From a virus: 64,000 nucleotides of DNA. Below the pieces are notes generated by a model that saw only the letters and a list, made by a program, of their open reading frames with translations, searched no databases and was not told the origin of the DNA. The DNA lies in IMG/VR virus record IMGVR_UViG_3300040801_001812, positions 1 to 64,000 of that record. One strand, given 5' to 3'. Of the stretch, positions 1 through 7,517 are shown one piece after another. How positions within the stretch are numbered: the stretch's first letter is position 1; each line of letters opens with the position of its first letter. The position numbers were made by a program, and so were the translations under genes.

Positions 1-315
1 CCACATCACCTTCATGCGGGTGTCACACTTAACGATGCCGCGTAAGCGCCTGATAACGTGCGGAGTCCAGAGGTTACCCCACCCACTATACGGCACATTC
101 GAGAAGGGAGAACGCCCCCTCAACTTGCCTCTTTCCCTCGACAGATAGCTGAACGGAGCGGTCCAACTCACGTAGGGATCGATATTTACGATAGGCCCCT
201 TGGACTTCCCCTTCTTCTCCCGCGAGCGGAACCTGGGCGGTGGTGGTTCGGGCACCGGCTCCTTCCTCAATTCGTGCACCGGAATACCATGGTCCTTACG
301 GTTGACTTGGCTCAT
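1..315 (-). CDS. Unknown phage protein, 3' end outside the window
   Basis: The reading frame opens at ATG 313-315 behind an AAAGGGG ribosome binding site and stays open for 105 codons to the window edge, so the C-terminus is missing. The product starts MSQVNRKDHG and has a proline stretch (PEPPPPRF), then a basic segment (RSREKKGKSKG), then a more ordered part containing NIDPYVSW and WGNLWTPHVIRRL. I do not recognise the family. It lies downstream of a terminator at 479-510, so it probably has its own promoter in 321-478. Confidence 0.6.
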   Translation of the reverse strand, partial: MSQVNRKDHGIPVHELRKEPVPEPPPPRFRSREKKGKSKGPIVNIDPYVSWTAPFSYLSRERGKLRGRSPFSNVPYSGWGNLWTPHVIRRLRGIVKCDTRMKVMW

Positions 316-320
316 CTCAT

Positions 321-478
321 AACCCCTTTGGTTCCAATACTTGCGGCGAATAATTCAGGTTATGTTAGTTAGGTTGAATAAGGGGGGCATAGTGACCAAG
401 GTTATCAGGGCGGATAAGGTATATTTTTATGTCCCCGACCCATCACTCCTCCTCCTTTGACGAAGATGTGACACTGTA
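321..478 (-). other. Intergenic stretch, probable promoter region
   Basis: About 160 bases without a gene lie between a minus-strand terminator and the start of the gene at 315. The stretch is richer in A and T than its surroundings (for example ATATTTTTAT near 421). No -35/-10 pair is convincing enough to place a promoter exactly. Confidence 0.35.
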
Positions 479-510
479 CAAAAAACCCCCACAGCCAAAA
501 ACTGTGGGGG
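479..510 (-). terminator. Rho-independent terminator
   Basis: A perfect 9-bp stem (486-494 with 502-510, CCCCCACAG/CTGTGGGGG) with a 7-nt loop is followed on the minus strand by six T residues. It closes the long minus-strand run that ends with the gene at 532-888. Confidence 0.9.
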
Positions 511-531
511 CTTCAATCTGCTCATCCAGAC

Positions 532-888
532 TTACACGGCTTCGAGAGCCTCCACACGCGGGTGATAGAGGTGCGGCTTGCGCCCCTCACCCTGATCGAC
601 CTCAACGAGGTAGTGGATACCATCGCGCCATGTCGGATCGAAACGGAGGCGGTACTTGTTCTTGAGCAGGTGGAAATGGCTGTTGCAGCGAGCCATGTCA
701 CGCGCCTTGGACACGGTCATATCAGGATCGGTCTCACGGAGGATGTTGATCATGCTCTTCTGAGACAGCTCGATCCACTCGTTCCGACACACAGCGACGA
801 TAACGCCCTGCTTCTCGACCTCATACCCGTTCGCCTGGGACGTCCACCGAACAGTCTGCCCCTCCTTGAATTGTGCCTTTGCTGCCAT
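532..888 (-). CDS. Conserved small phage protein, SH3-like N-terminus
   Basis: This 118-residue protein starts at ATG 888 behind AGAAAGGGG. A longer frame begins at 957 but would overlap the upstream gene and lacks a ribosome site. The N-terminus (FKEGQTVRWTSQANG, then KQGVIVAV) and the C-terminus (LYHPRVEALEAV) match a pattern I know from many phage proteins of unknown function that begin with a small beta-barrel-like segment and end LYWPRVSAL. No catalytic motif is visible. It is the last gene before the terminator at 479-510. Confidence 0.75.
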   Translation of the reverse strand: MAAKAQFKEGQTVRWTSQANGYEVEKQGVIVAVCRNEWIELSQKSMINILRETDPDMTVSKARDMARCNSHFHLLKNKYRLRFDPTWRDGIHYLVEVDQGEGRKPHLYHPRVEALEAV

Positions 889-892
889 TACG

Positions 893-1441
893 CTACCCCT
901 TTCTTCTAGGTGTGTAATACCGGTTGAATTTGCCGTCGTCCACGAGCCACACCTCACCTAGCGGACTACGGACTACCCAGTCTCCGTCATTCATGTACCG
1001 CTTGCCACCCCAATGGGTCTCAAGCAAGTACCTCTCTCCTACTTTCTTGATCTGGGCAACACAATCGCACATCGTGTGATCCCACTTGAACGCGCACACG
1101 GCGGTTGGCTTGTGAACCCACTCCTCCCAGGGAGGTTCCCCAACAAATATGACAGCCACCTTGTCCTCCGATTCCTTCTCCTCCGGGAGCGCCTGCGCTA
1201 TCTCCGAAGCCAATTGGATCAACAGTTCATCCGAGACACCATGGTTATCTTTTTGATGCTCATGGAGGTGAACCATCAGGTCACCTTTGTCGTCGAACAC
1301 CATATCGCTCTTGGTACCATCCGGTGCTTCATTGTAGCAACACCGATGGCAGACCCAAATCACACCATCGCCTTCACCACGCCTCTTCTTGAAGGTGGTG
1401 TAGACGTAAAGGAACGGAGTCGATACGAGGTAGTTACACAT
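893..1441 (-). CDS. Putative zinc-binding protein with CxxC and HLHEH
   Basis: The protein is 182 residues long from ATG 1441. It has CHRCC near residue 31 and HLHEHQKDNH near residue 59, a likely zinc site shared in style with the product of 4782-5087 (HLHEHEAAGH). The C-terminal half has WGGKRYMNDGDWV and no known motif. A promoter (1451-1479) ends only 9 nt before this ATG, so a downstream GTG at 1361-1363 with AAGG before it may be the true start, giving MIWVCHRC. Confidence 0.6.
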   Translation of the reverse strand: MCNYLVSTPFLYVYTTFKKRRGEGDGVIWVCHRCCYNEAPDGTKSDMVFDDKGDLMVHLHEHQKDNHGVSDELLIQLASEIAQALPEEKESEDKVAVIFVGEPPWEEWVHKPTAVCAFKWDHTMCDCVAQIKKVGERYLLETHWGGKRYMNDGDWVVRSPLGEVWLVDDGKFNRYYTPRRKG

Positions 1442-1450
1442 CTCGGTTAC

Positions 1451-1479
1451 ACCCTACTCAAAAACGCCGACACTGTCAA
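1451..1479 (-). promoter_or_regulatory. Sigma-70-type promoter for the gene ending at 893
   Basis: TTGACA (1474-1479), 17 bp, TAGGGT (1451-1456) on the minus strand. The -35 is a perfect consensus. Expected transcription start is near 1444, almost at the ATG at 1441. Confidence 0.5.
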
Positions 1480-1907
1480 CCCTTTATCTCCTTATACTTC
1501 GCCTTGGCGAAGAGCGCTCTCCTCTTCCACATATCACGCTCTGCTCTTAAACGGGAAACCAACTCCCGCCTAGTCTCTTCCCTCTTGGGGGTAGGCCACC
1601 CAGGACGTTTATCTTTCCAATCATCCTTGGGAACGGCTTTGTGGATGTGTGCCGCACGACCAGAGCGCGTGGGCCGAGTATCCTTTGTACGAACAATTCG
1701 ACCAAGACGCACAAGCTCTGTTACCCGCGTCGTACAACTATTAGGGATACCTAGATGGACATTGATCTCATCAGAGGTTGCCCCGTAGTCCCCCTGGGAT
1801 GCAATGAAGCGCCACACACGCTGCCGAAGATTCTTCGCAGGAGCTACCATGCTCTTAGCCGCAGCCTTACTGGTAACAGAACCCGGAGTGTACGGAAGCG
1901 TAGACAT
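1476..1907 (-). CDS. Winged-helix DNA-binding protein
   Basis: A 143-residue product from ATG 1907, preceded by GGAAGGG. Residues about 35-70 (GATSDEINVHLGIPNSCTTR, then VTELVRLGRIVRT) have the helix-turn-helix plus wing pattern of small phage regulators that replace a MarR or DprA winged-helix domain. The C-terminal 40 residues are strongly basic (RRELVSRLRAERDMWKRRA) and probably helical. A role as transcriptional regulator of the early region is inferred from the fold only. Confidence 0.7.
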   Translation of the reverse strand: MSTLPYTPGSVTSKAAAKSMVAPAKNLRQRVWRFIASQGDYGATSDEINVHLGIPNSCTTRVTELVRLGRIVRTKDTRPTRSGRAAHIHKAVPKDDWKDKRPGWPTPKREETRRELVSRLRAERDMWKRRALFAKAKYKEIKG

Positions 1908-1909
1908 CG

Positions 1910-2083
1910 TCAACCCTTCCTCACACGGTAGCCCTGCTTCTCCCACCAGACCCAAGGCTTCTCCTCTCCAGTCATGCCCTTCTGACGTTTCATAAAGCAC
2001 TCCTGTGCTTCAGTCTTCGACTTCCCCCTGGTAGCGGGGACTTCCTCGTTCGAGGACGGCTCAGAGACGAACCATTTCTTCAC
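1910..2083 (-). CDS. Small charged hypothetical protein
   Basis: 57 residues from a GTG start that overlaps the TGA of the upstream gene (GTGA), with AGGAG upstream inside that gene. The product begins with KKWFVSEPSSNEEV and contains KPWVWWEKQGYRVRKG. An ATG further upstream in the same frame would overlap the upstream gene more deeply. No family recognised. Confidence 0.55.
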   Translation of the reverse strand: MKKWFVSEPSSNEEVPATRGKSKTEAQECFMKRQKGMTGEEKPWVWWEKQGYRVRKG

Positions 2084-2427
2084 GAGACCTGCTCCTCGTC
2101 CAGCTTGTGATCGCCACACCAGTCATTTACATACACCACAGGGAACCCGCTCATGGTTGGCGCGTGCCTACGGCAGCGACCCACGATTGACGCCTCTTTC
2201 CCATCCTGCAACTTCACTATCTTTGGTACAAACCACATGCAGGTGTTACAGCGCATCCCGGCTGAACGATGTTTCCACGGATCTTTGTCAGTCATCTGAT
2301 CTGTCCTTTTCTTCTTTTCCCTTGCCATTTTCGTCTTCAAGTAGACTACATCTTCGTCAACCACACTAGGTTCCTTGAGACCGACCATCTTTAGAAAACA
2401 GGGCCATGCTACGCTACTCATCGCCAT
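2080..2427 (-). CDS. Small Cys-rich protein ending in WCGDH
   Basis: 115 residues from ATG 2427, with alternative starts at M34 and M46. The last half carries CNTCMWF, CRRHAPTMSG and NDWCGDHK, a spaced set of four cysteines seen in small phage proteins of unknown role. The product of 8414-8620 has the same signature (CGECWFF, CQRFPPLP, NWCGEF), so the two are paralogues. A structural zinc is likely; function is unknown. Confidence 0.65.
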   Translation of the reverse strand: MAMSSVAWPCFLKMVGLKEPSVVDEDVVYLKTKMAREKKKRTDQMTDKDPWKHRSAGMRCNTCMWFVPKIVKLQDGKEASIVGRCRRHAPTMSGFPVVYVNDWCGDHKLDEEQVS

Positions 2428-2600
2428 TTTGACTTACGACCCTTCTTAGCCTTACGGGCCTTTAATGCCCTTGCTATCAGCCATTTCCTATACTCGAATT
2501 GGTCAATAAAGACGACCATCCCAAACCGCATCGTCGGATGCCGTAACAAAAACAGTTCCGGTATAGAGAGTACTGGCTTAGCATTCTTGGACTCGGTCAC
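2418..2600 (-). CDS. Small basic hypothetical protein
   Basis: 60 residues. The C-terminal third is lysine- and arginine-rich (RALKARKAKKGRKSKWR). It overlaps the genes on both sides, as expected in a translationally coupled phage operon. No family recognised. Confidence 0.55.
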   Translation of the reverse strand: MTESKNAKPVLSIPELFLLRHPTMRFGMVVFIDQFEYRKWLIARALKARKAKKGRKSKWR

Positions 2601-3000
2601 CTTTCACCTTCGACCCAATCACACCAATACTAAAGCTGTCGAGATCCCACCCAAGGTTGATCCAAAGCTGAAGGGCCTTGCGTAGTGCATACGCACGAAG
2701 AAGAGCAGTATGGCCCTGCACAGAAGGCACGAGAACGGTATCCCCGGCGTACCGAGAGCGGTCTACGATACTATCCGCAGCCTTTCGGCCCAGCGCCTTC
2801 TCAAAGCGATCAGAGAACGAGCAAATAGCAATCGCCATAAGGGGCGAATTCTCGTGGGACACACGAATAGTGAACCCCCCGTTATGGATGTTCTTCTTGG
2901 CCTTCTCCCGCAGAGTAGCGGCCTGGGACCAACAAGAGAAGGTTAAGGGGCCGGTCAGGGCGGGTCCGTGAACATGGACGTAACGTACTTTGTTGCTCAT
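2578..3000 (-). CDS. Hypothetical protein
   Basis: 140 residues, mixed alpha/beta composition with no cysteine cluster, membrane helix or nucleotide-binding motif. The middle contains SDRFEKALGRKAADSI. Start ATG 2998-3000 overlaps the stop of the upstream gene. Family not recognised. Confidence 0.6.
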   Translation of the reverse strand: MSNKVRYVHVHGPALTGPLTFSCWSQAATLREKAKKNIHNGGFTIRVSHENSPLMAIAICSFSDRFEKALGRKAADSIVDRSRYAGDTVLVPSVQGHTALLRAYALRKALQLWINLGWDLDSFSIGVIGSKVKGDRVQEC

Positions 3001-3269
3001 CTGTCTCTCGCTCCCTTTCTGATTTGATCCATCGCGCCTTCATAGCCATGGCTCTTCCCATAGCGGTACTGGCGCATGAGCACGGCCTTTAAGCGGCGCA
3101 TCTGTTGTACTGGGTGACCGCTCCCACCAGCGAGGATGAAGTGGTACGTCCGCTCTAGGTCAAGTGAGAGATCGGGGTTGAGCTTGTCCAGCTTGTCCCC
3201 GAAGTCTTCACGCTCGGGCCACGAGGTGACCTTGAGTCGCTCTCCTTGGCCAAGATCGCCAGAACTCAT
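2997..3269 (-). CDS. Hypothetical protein
   Basis: 90 residues, soluble and charged. A glycine-containing segment FILAGGSGHPVQQM is not a P-loop. It overlaps neighbours by 4 bp on both sides, so it is translated within the same operon. Family not recognised. Confidence 0.6.
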   Translation of the reverse strand: MSSGDLGQGERLKVTSWPEREDFGDKLDKLNPDLSLDLERTYHFILAGGSGHPVQQMRRLKAVLMRQYRYGKSHGYEGAMDQIRKGARDR

Positions 3270-3469
3270 ACCCGCTCATCCCCAACTAGACATACGGCGT
3301 TGTAGTGGCGAAGGTACGACGGAGACTCGTCGTCTCCAACGAACGGGTTACCAACATCCTCCACCCGAGTGAGCTTGAAGTTGTGCGTGATGTTGGCGTC
3401 GGTGTGCAGGAGCACTTCCATCTGTCCATCATACCGATGCAGGATCTCGATCAACTCTTTAACGGTCAT
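3266..3469 (-). CDS. Small phage protein of the KELIEIL..Y type
   Basis: 67 residues from ATG 3469 directly behind GGAGGACAG; an upstream in-frame ATG at 3739 belongs to antisense noise. The start MTVKELIEILHRYDGQMEV and the acidic GDDESPSYLRHYNAVCLV end match a family of small phage proteins known only by sequence. A possible extended -10 (TGTGATATGAT, -10 at 3507-3512) lies just upstream, so it may head a sub-operon. Confidence 0.75.
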   Translation of the reverse strand: MTVKELIEILHRYDGQMEVLLHTDANITHNFKLTRVEDVGNPFVGDDESPSYLRHYNAVCLVGDERV

Positions 3470-3512
3470 CTGTCCTCCAATTAAATTCCTCGATGTCGTC
3501 AGGGTTATCATA

Positions 3513-3830
3513 TCACACGCGGTGGTTCCACGCACGACGAGCCATCTCCTGCGCCTTCTCGTGAGCCTCCCCCACGAACTTCCGGTACTCTCCCGTAGCA
3601 GGGGCGCTCGCATCTGCCTCGGCGTAGAGGGCATGAGGAACAAGAAGCCGTGCCCAATCCTCAACCTGCGCGTAGCAGTTCCGACACTGGCACACTGCCG
3701 TGACCTGAAGGGCCTTGGCCGTCTGATCGGCCTCCTCATCGGGGTAGATGTCGATGAACACTTCGCTCACCACGTGGACACCGATATGCTTAGACTCACC
3801 GCAAAACGGACAATGCCTCAACTCAACCAT
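3513..3830 (-). CDS. Lar-like restriction alleviation family protein
   Basis: 105 residues from ATG 3830, preceded by TGGAGGTAAC. It begins MVELRHCPFCGES, has a second pair CQCRNC near residue 50, and ends RRAWNHRV. This CPFCG ... CxxC ... A..WN.R order is that of the Lar family, whose lambdoid members modulate type I restriction in the host; most phage members are uncharacterised. Zinc binding by the four cysteines is likely. Anti-restriction activity is inferred from family only. Confidence 0.7.
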   Translation of the reverse strand: MVELRHCPFCGESKHIGVHVVSEVFIDIYPDEEADQTAKALQVTAVCQCRNCYAQVEDWARLLVPHALYAEADASAPATGEYRKFVGEAHEKAQEMARRAWNHRV

Positions 3831-3831
3831 G

Positions 3832-4002
3832 TTACCTCCAGAGACGCACAAAAATGATGATCAGGATGATGAGCAACAGGACCGCTCCACACCCAGAGTC
3901 GATGAGACCCACCACACCAATAAGCAGGAATATCCCGATAACAACAACGAAAACCTTGAACAACCAGCCGAGGATCTGCCCAATCTGCTCTAGCCAGTTC
4001 AT
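3832..4002 (-). CDS. Small two-helix membrane protein
   Basis: 56 residues, ATG 4000-4002 behind GGAGGTATT, stop TAA at 3832-3834. The sequence has two hydrophobic helices (GWLFKVFVVVIGIFLLIGVV and AVLLLIILIIIFV) separated by a short IDSGCG turn, ending in RLWR. Function unknown; an inner-membrane location is expected. The next gene's ribosome site lies within its last codons. Confidence 0.7.
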   Translation of the reverse strand: MNWLEQIGQILGWLFKVFVVVIGIFLLIGVVGLIDSGCGAVLLLIILIIIFVRLWR

Positions 4003-4226
4003 AATACCTCCGTCAACTCAGAGTACTCCAACCGAGCAATCCCGAACTCCGGGTACTCCCGCTCCGGATCAACCCCTATAGTGAGCTTGACCTTGTCCCC
4101 CACCTTCAAATCTTTCGGGAAGCATCGAAATAGATAATCCATGCACACAGTGTCTATACGCACGTACCGTGAGCAATCAGACCGCTGGACATGCGTAACA
4201 TGACTATTCCACGGTGTCTTATCCAC
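3999..4226 (-). CDS. Hypothetical protein
   Basis: 75 residues. The second half (KVGDKVKLTIGVDPEREYPE) looks like a small beta-barrel strand pair. It overlaps the membrane protein gene downstream by 4 bp. Family not recognised. Confidence 0.6.
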   Translation of the reverse strand: MDKTPWNSHVTHVQRSDCSRYVRIDTVCMDYLFRCFPKDLKVGDKVKLTIGVDPEREYPEFGIARLEYSELTEVL

Positions 4227-4602
4227 GGAGCCTCCTCGCTTTGATGGTGAAACGAGGCTTATCCTGCTTCATAGGGGAGGGTGCCTCAACGAGGTGGTAC
4301 CTGCCGTCGTTGGGCGGCTCATCGAACCCATCGATGTACCGGCAGACGTGACCGACAACGCGCTTCGCACGCTCCAACTCGACCAAGACCATCTCCATGA
4401 AGTCCAACTCCGAGTGCATCTCGAAGCGTCGTCCATAGATCCGGTCTTCGATCATGATACGCGCCTTGCCAATAGCGTCAAACGAGGCCATGACCTGCTG
4501 CTCGGCAGCACGCTTGTACGAACCATCCTTATTGCGGAAGTCCTTAATGACCGTTGGTTTCCCCTCGTGAAAAAACAGATCTTCAACCCGCATGTCATCC
4601 AT
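4219..4602 (-). CDS. Hypothetical protein
   Basis: 127 residues, charged and largely helical in composition (ELDFMEMVLVELERAKRVV). It ends with a basic tail (FTIKARRLRG). No recognised motif. Confidence 0.6.
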   Translation of the reverse strand: MDDMRVEDLFFHEGKPTVIKDFRNKDGSYKRAAEQQVMASFDAIGKARIMIEDRIYGRRFEMHSELDFMEMVLVELERAKRVVGHVCRYIDGFDEPPNDGRYHLVEAPSPMKQDKPRFTIKARRLRG

Positions 4603-4795
4603 TAAACACCCCCCAGGCCATCAAAGCACCATACCCGAGGAACATAGCCCCCAACGCCCCAATGAAGCTATAGAGGATACTCAGGAGCAAAAACGAAGTG
4701 CCCCTGATGAACCGCTCCTGTAGGTCCAGCTCTCTGTCGAACGAACTCCGGAACAGATAAAGCATGTAGTCTAGTGTTTCCTCAATCCACGGCAT
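4595..4795 (-). CDS. Small membrane protein
   Basis: 66 residues from ATG 4795, preceded by GGAGTGAAC; the longer frame from 4840 would run into the upstream gene. An amphipathic N-terminal half is followed by a hydrophobic C-terminal half (SFLLLSILYSFIGALGAMFL) able to form one or two membrane helices. No holin assignment is possible from this alone. Confidence 0.65.
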   Translation of the reverse strand: MPWIEETLDYMLYLFRSSFDRELDLQERFIRGTSFLLLSILYSFIGALGAMFLGYGALMAWGVFNG

Positions 4796-5087
4796 GTTCA
4801 CTCCTCGGGACCATGTCGTCGTCCCCAACGATCTCCTCAATCAGGCGTGAGTACGTATGTGCAGGAACCGTGTGGCCAGCAGCCTCGTGCTCATGGAGAT
4901 GACGTATCACCTCAGCAATGGTGTCGAAGGACTGGTCCCTGTGGATGGAGAAGTTACCCTCCACGGCACCTGTCTTCACGTTGACGCGTTCCAAGGGGGC
5001 CAGCCTACATGCACAGCAGTGGAATCTATCGTCCAGCCCAGCATAAACGTACACGTCACTATCAGAACCGAATCGACAATAAGCCAT
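4782..5087 (-). CDS. Putative zinc-binding protein with CCAC and HLHEH
   Basis: 101 residues from ATG 5087. It has HCCACRL near residue 24 and HLHEHEAAGHTVP near residue 63. The spacing of cysteines and histidines resembles the product of 893-1441, which suggests a shared zinc fold and common ancestry. Function unknown. Confidence 0.65.
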   Translation of the reverse strand: MAYCRFGSDSDVYVYAGLDDRFHCCACRLAPLERVNVKTGAVEGNFSIHRDQSFDTIAEVIRHLHEHEAAGHTVPAHTYSRLIEEIVGDDDMVPRSEHAVD

Positions 5088-5413
5088 CACTTCTTCCCCG
5101 ATCTCTTAGCCTTCTCGTAAGTCGCAATAGCCGCCCACGCCTCTTTTCCACCTGAAGTACTTGGGTGGGCACTGTGGAGAATCACATCATCCTTGTTAAG
5201 TGGACTAGGAGGTGGCTCCGGTAGCTCATCAGGATCCGTGATCAGCTCGTAACTGTTGTCCTCCAGGGCGGGGCCACCAATGCGGGTATAGGCATTACCA
5301 CCATCCACGAAGACGTTATGGCACAGGCACCACACGAAGTCGTGCCTGTGACGCGAGATAATGATCGACCCACACTTCTTGCAGCGGGCAGCGTTGACCT
5401 TAAGCTCACTCAT
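5087..5413 (-). CDS. Conserved zinc-ribbon protein of the HRHDFV..C type
   Basis: 108 residues. The N-terminus CKKCGSIIISRHRHDFVWC is followed by C and VDGG, a signature I know from a widespread short family in phages and bacteria (CxxCG..I.S.HRHDFV.C.C...DGG). Four cysteines and two histidines probably bind zinc. The proline-rich centre and basic tail (KRSGKK) are not conserved in that family. No function is known. Confidence 0.7.
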   Translation of the reverse strand: MSELKVNAARCKKCGSIIISRHRHDFVWCLCHNVFVDGGNAYTRIGGPALEDNSYELITDPDELPEPPPSPLNKDDVILHSAHPSTSGGKEAWAAIATYEKAKRSGKK

Positions 5414-5970
5414 AAGTCCTCCCTACCGAGAAACCACTCAACAACAGTTAACCCCACATCATCCAGGGCAACAAGACGCTCCAACAGCTCGGATACCAGT
5501 TGCATCTCGTGGTTACGGTAGAGTGAGTCCACGTAGACACGAGTTTCACCACGGTAGTTGTGGGCCATGTCTCGTTCATGCTGTTCTGCTCCCTTGCGGG
5601 TGAAGAACGCCTGCCTTGTCACCCACTTGTCGATGTAGAAGACCTTCTCCCACTGGTCCCAAACGATGGGGTCACCTTCTCCGTCATCCCAGTACTCTGG
5701 GTCCGAGTCGATCTCTGCCTGCTCCCCATAGCAATGGTCGTGGTCCAGCTCTTCGAGCTTGTCTACCAGATCACCATCCGCGATCCAGTTGTCGCACTCC
5801 GCGTTCATCCACACATAATTGTCATCCCCGTACTCGGGGTCCATACCCAAGATCCTCTCGCGCTCCTGCACGAGGAAGATGGGGTGGGCCGTACAGGCGT
5901 TGTCCTGAGTTGCGATAGACGCGAAGTGCTCCGCGATCTCCGCGAGCGGTGTTGGTACTTGATCAGACAT
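5410..5970 (-). CDS. Conserved phage protein with a TRKGAE..Y-type C-terminus
   Basis: 186 residues. The N-terminal part (AHPIFLVQERERILGMDPEY) and the C-terminal part (FFTRKGAEQHERDMAHNYRG, then RVYVDSLYRNHEM) match a pattern that recurs in phage early-region proteins of unknown function. The centre is very acidic. It is the first gene after a terminator and has a promoter at 6012-6040. Confidence 0.7.
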   Translation of the reverse strand: MSDQVPTPLAEIAEHFASIATQDNACTAHPIFLVQERERILGMDPEYGDDNYVWMNAECDNWIADGDLVDKLEELDHDHCYGEQAEIDSDPEYWDDGEGDPIVWDQWEKVFYIDKWVTRQAFFTRKGAEQHERDMAHNYRGETRVYVDSLYRNHEMQLVSELLERLVALDDVGLTVVEWFLGREDL

Positions 5971-5984
5971 CTCACCTCCAAATG

Positions 5985-6009
5985 AAAAAAGCCAGTGTTA
6001 TCCACTGGC
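5985..6009 (-). terminator. Rho-independent terminator
   Basis: GCCAGTG (5991-5997) pairs with CACTGGC (6003-6009) around a 5-nt loop, followed on the minus strand by six T residues (5985-5990). It ends the transcript of the gene at 6041-6475 and lies just past the -10 of the next promoter. Confidence 0.85.
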
Positions 6010-6011
6010 TG

Positions 6012-6040
6012 ATAGTATCACAGGTTTCGACGGTCTGCAA
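6012..6040 (-). promoter_or_regulatory. Promoter of the TTGCAG-N17-TACTAT type
   Basis: TTGCAG (6035-6040), 17 bp, TACTAT (6012-6017) with an upstream TG (TGTGATACTAT). The same arrangement with near-identical flanks is found at 13819-13847. Expected start is near 6005, inside the loop of the terminator hairpin. Confidence 0.65.
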
Positions 6041-6475
6041 CTAGACGAACTCGTGCCGCTCAGGGAGATCGGTAGGATCCGGTTCTTCCTCTTCCTGCTC
6101 TTCGCAGCACACGTCGCACGTACAGACCTTCTCCGGAAGCTCCAGTTCCTCGCCCCACGCAGCAAGGGCATCGGTTACCAACTTCTCATCCGCCTCACGA
6201 CGACGGCTATCAAGCTCCATATACCGAAACCCGTGATCAGCTAGAGTCGCTATCCGCTTGATGTTGTCGATGTTCTTGTCGATGAGGCTGATCTGGCTTT
6301 CCCACAGCTTGATGCGCGTTCTCTGCGCGTCCTGCGCCATCCTGATGAAAATAGAAAGACGGTCGTTGAAGTACCGAACACCTATCGACAGGAACAGACA
6401 CCAGAACACCACCACCACGATCATAAATAGAACGAGCACACTCGCCAGGATACCTGCCATCACTTGGGGGTCCAC
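6041..6475 (-). CDS. Membrane-anchored coiled-coil protein
   Basis: 144 residues. A single N-terminal membrane helix (ILASVLVLFMIVVVVFWCLF, residues about 9-28) is followed by a long helical region and a C-terminal acidic tail with CTCDVCCEE. The topology suggests an inner-membrane protein with a cytoplasmic helical domain. It could be a spanin- or Rz-like protein, but there is no lysis cassette around it. Confidence 0.6.
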   Translation of the reverse strand: MDPQVMAGILASVLVLFMIVVVVFWCLFLSIGVRYFNDRLSIFIRMAQDAQRTRIKLWESQISLIDKNIDNIKRIATLADHGFRYMELDSRRREADEKLVTDALAAWGEELELPEKVCTCDVCCEEQEEEEPDPTDLPERHEFV

Positions 6476-6476
6476 A

Positions 6477-6713
6477 CTACACCTCCTTCATCGCCTTCTC
6501 GGCACGACGAGCACTCACCCAATCCATCTCGTACTCGCCGTAGATGCCAACCTGCGCCAGTCCACATCGCTGACACGTACGGCGCAGGATAGGGATACTA
6601 GTCCCAGCGTAATTCCGATCATAGTCCTTGTACTCGAACCAGTCATGACCGTCCTTGTGGAACCAACAGGCTAACCTGCGCCCCACTCTACGGAGCCACA
6701 TCCGAACTCTCAC
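6477..6713 (-). CDS. Small basic zinc-ribbon-like protein
   Basis: 78 residues. Strongly basic N-terminus (MRVRMWLRRVGRRL), then HDWFEYKDY and RRTCQRCGLAQ. The single CxxC with a preceding HDW resembles several short phage and plasmid proteins of unknown function. Confidence 0.6.
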   Translation of the reverse strand: MRVRMWLRRVGRRLACWFHKDGHDWFEYKDYDRNYAGTSIPILRRTCQRCGLAQVGIYGEYEMDWVSARRAEKAMKEV

Positions 6714-6919
6714 ACGATCTCCTCGTCCAGCTCAGACATAGCTCGGTCCAACTCGTGTACTGCGTCTTCGAGGTCCACGTAGGCTTCCTCACACGTCTCT
6801 GAGACTCCCTCGCCCTTGCTCTGGAGCAGACCGACCACACGCTCTTCCGCGTCAACGATCTTCTCTTTCGCCGTGTTGATAGCGGTGGTGATACGCACGA
6901 TCTTCGGTGCACCAATCAT
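6710..6919 (-). CDS. Small coiled-coil protein
   Basis: 69 residues with regularly spaced leucine, valine and acidic residues (LEDAVHELDRAMSELDEEIV), compatible with a helical oligomer. Overlaps both neighbours. Function unknown. Confidence 0.6.
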   Translation of the reverse strand: MIGAPKIVRITTAINTAKEKIVDAEERVVGLLQSKGEGVSETCEEAYVDLEDAVHELDRAMSELDEEIV

Positions 6920-7296
6920 CAGAAGTCCCCTTCCACCTTCATAGGCTCATGATCTGGAGAGGCCCAATTACCCTCCTCCACACTGACCTGAGGCTCATTG
7001 GTGGGGATGCTTGGGTCGAGCATCGTCCTAGTGATCTCCTCGAAATAGAAACCCCCCTCAGGCTCGTCTGCGTCACCGTACGGCTCGATCCAGTTGACCT
7101 GCGCACCCTCGATGAAGGTGTAGTCCCACCCGTCTCTTGGGGTTCCGATACGCATCACAACGCCTGTGGGCGTATTGAGGAACTCGTGGTGGACCTCAAT
7201 CCCGGAGTCCGGGTCTCGGGCTAGCACGCCATCCCACGCAACAGCAGGGTACTTCGCTCGCATCACACGCACCTGTTTTTCTGTCATCTCTCCCAT
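6919..7296 (-). CDS. Hypothetical protein
   Basis: 125 residues. ATG 7296 was chosen because GGAGGA sits 6 nt upstream; two other in-frame ATGs lie within 6 nt of it. The central part (GIEVHHEFLNTPTGVVMRIG) looks like beta strands, the C-terminus is acidic. Family not recognised. Confidence 0.6.
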   Translation of the reverse strand: MGEMTEKQVRVMRAKYPAVAWDGVLARDPDSGIEVHHEFLNTPTGVVMRIGTPRDGWDYTFIEGAQVNWIEPYGDADEPEGGFYFEEITRTMLDPSIPTNEPQVSVEEGNWASPDHEPMKVEGDF

Positions 7297-7298
7297 GA

Positions 7299-7517
7299 TC
7301 ATTCCTCCGATTCTGCTATAAATTTTTCGAACCGCATACACGCCTCCGGGCACGGCACCAGGAGACCGCCCTCATCGACGTTAACCCCCCGGATAACGTC
7401 CAAGAACGCGTCGATGGTGAACCTCGGTTCTTTAGACGGGTGGCCACCGTATACCACCACGCAGTCATCATAGTTCTTGAACTGAAGACGCTCGTTGTAC
7501 TTGACCTCTTTAGGCAT
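7299..7517 (-). CDS. Hypothetical protein
   Basis: 72 residues from ATG 7517 with GAAAGGGGG upstream. It contains TIDAFLDVIRGVNVDEGG and CPEACMRFEKF. No recognised motif. Confidence 0.6.
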   Translation of the reverse strand: MPKEVKYNERLQFKNYDDCVVVYGGHPSKEPRFTIDAFLDVIRGVNVDEGGLLVPCPEACMRFEKFIAESEE

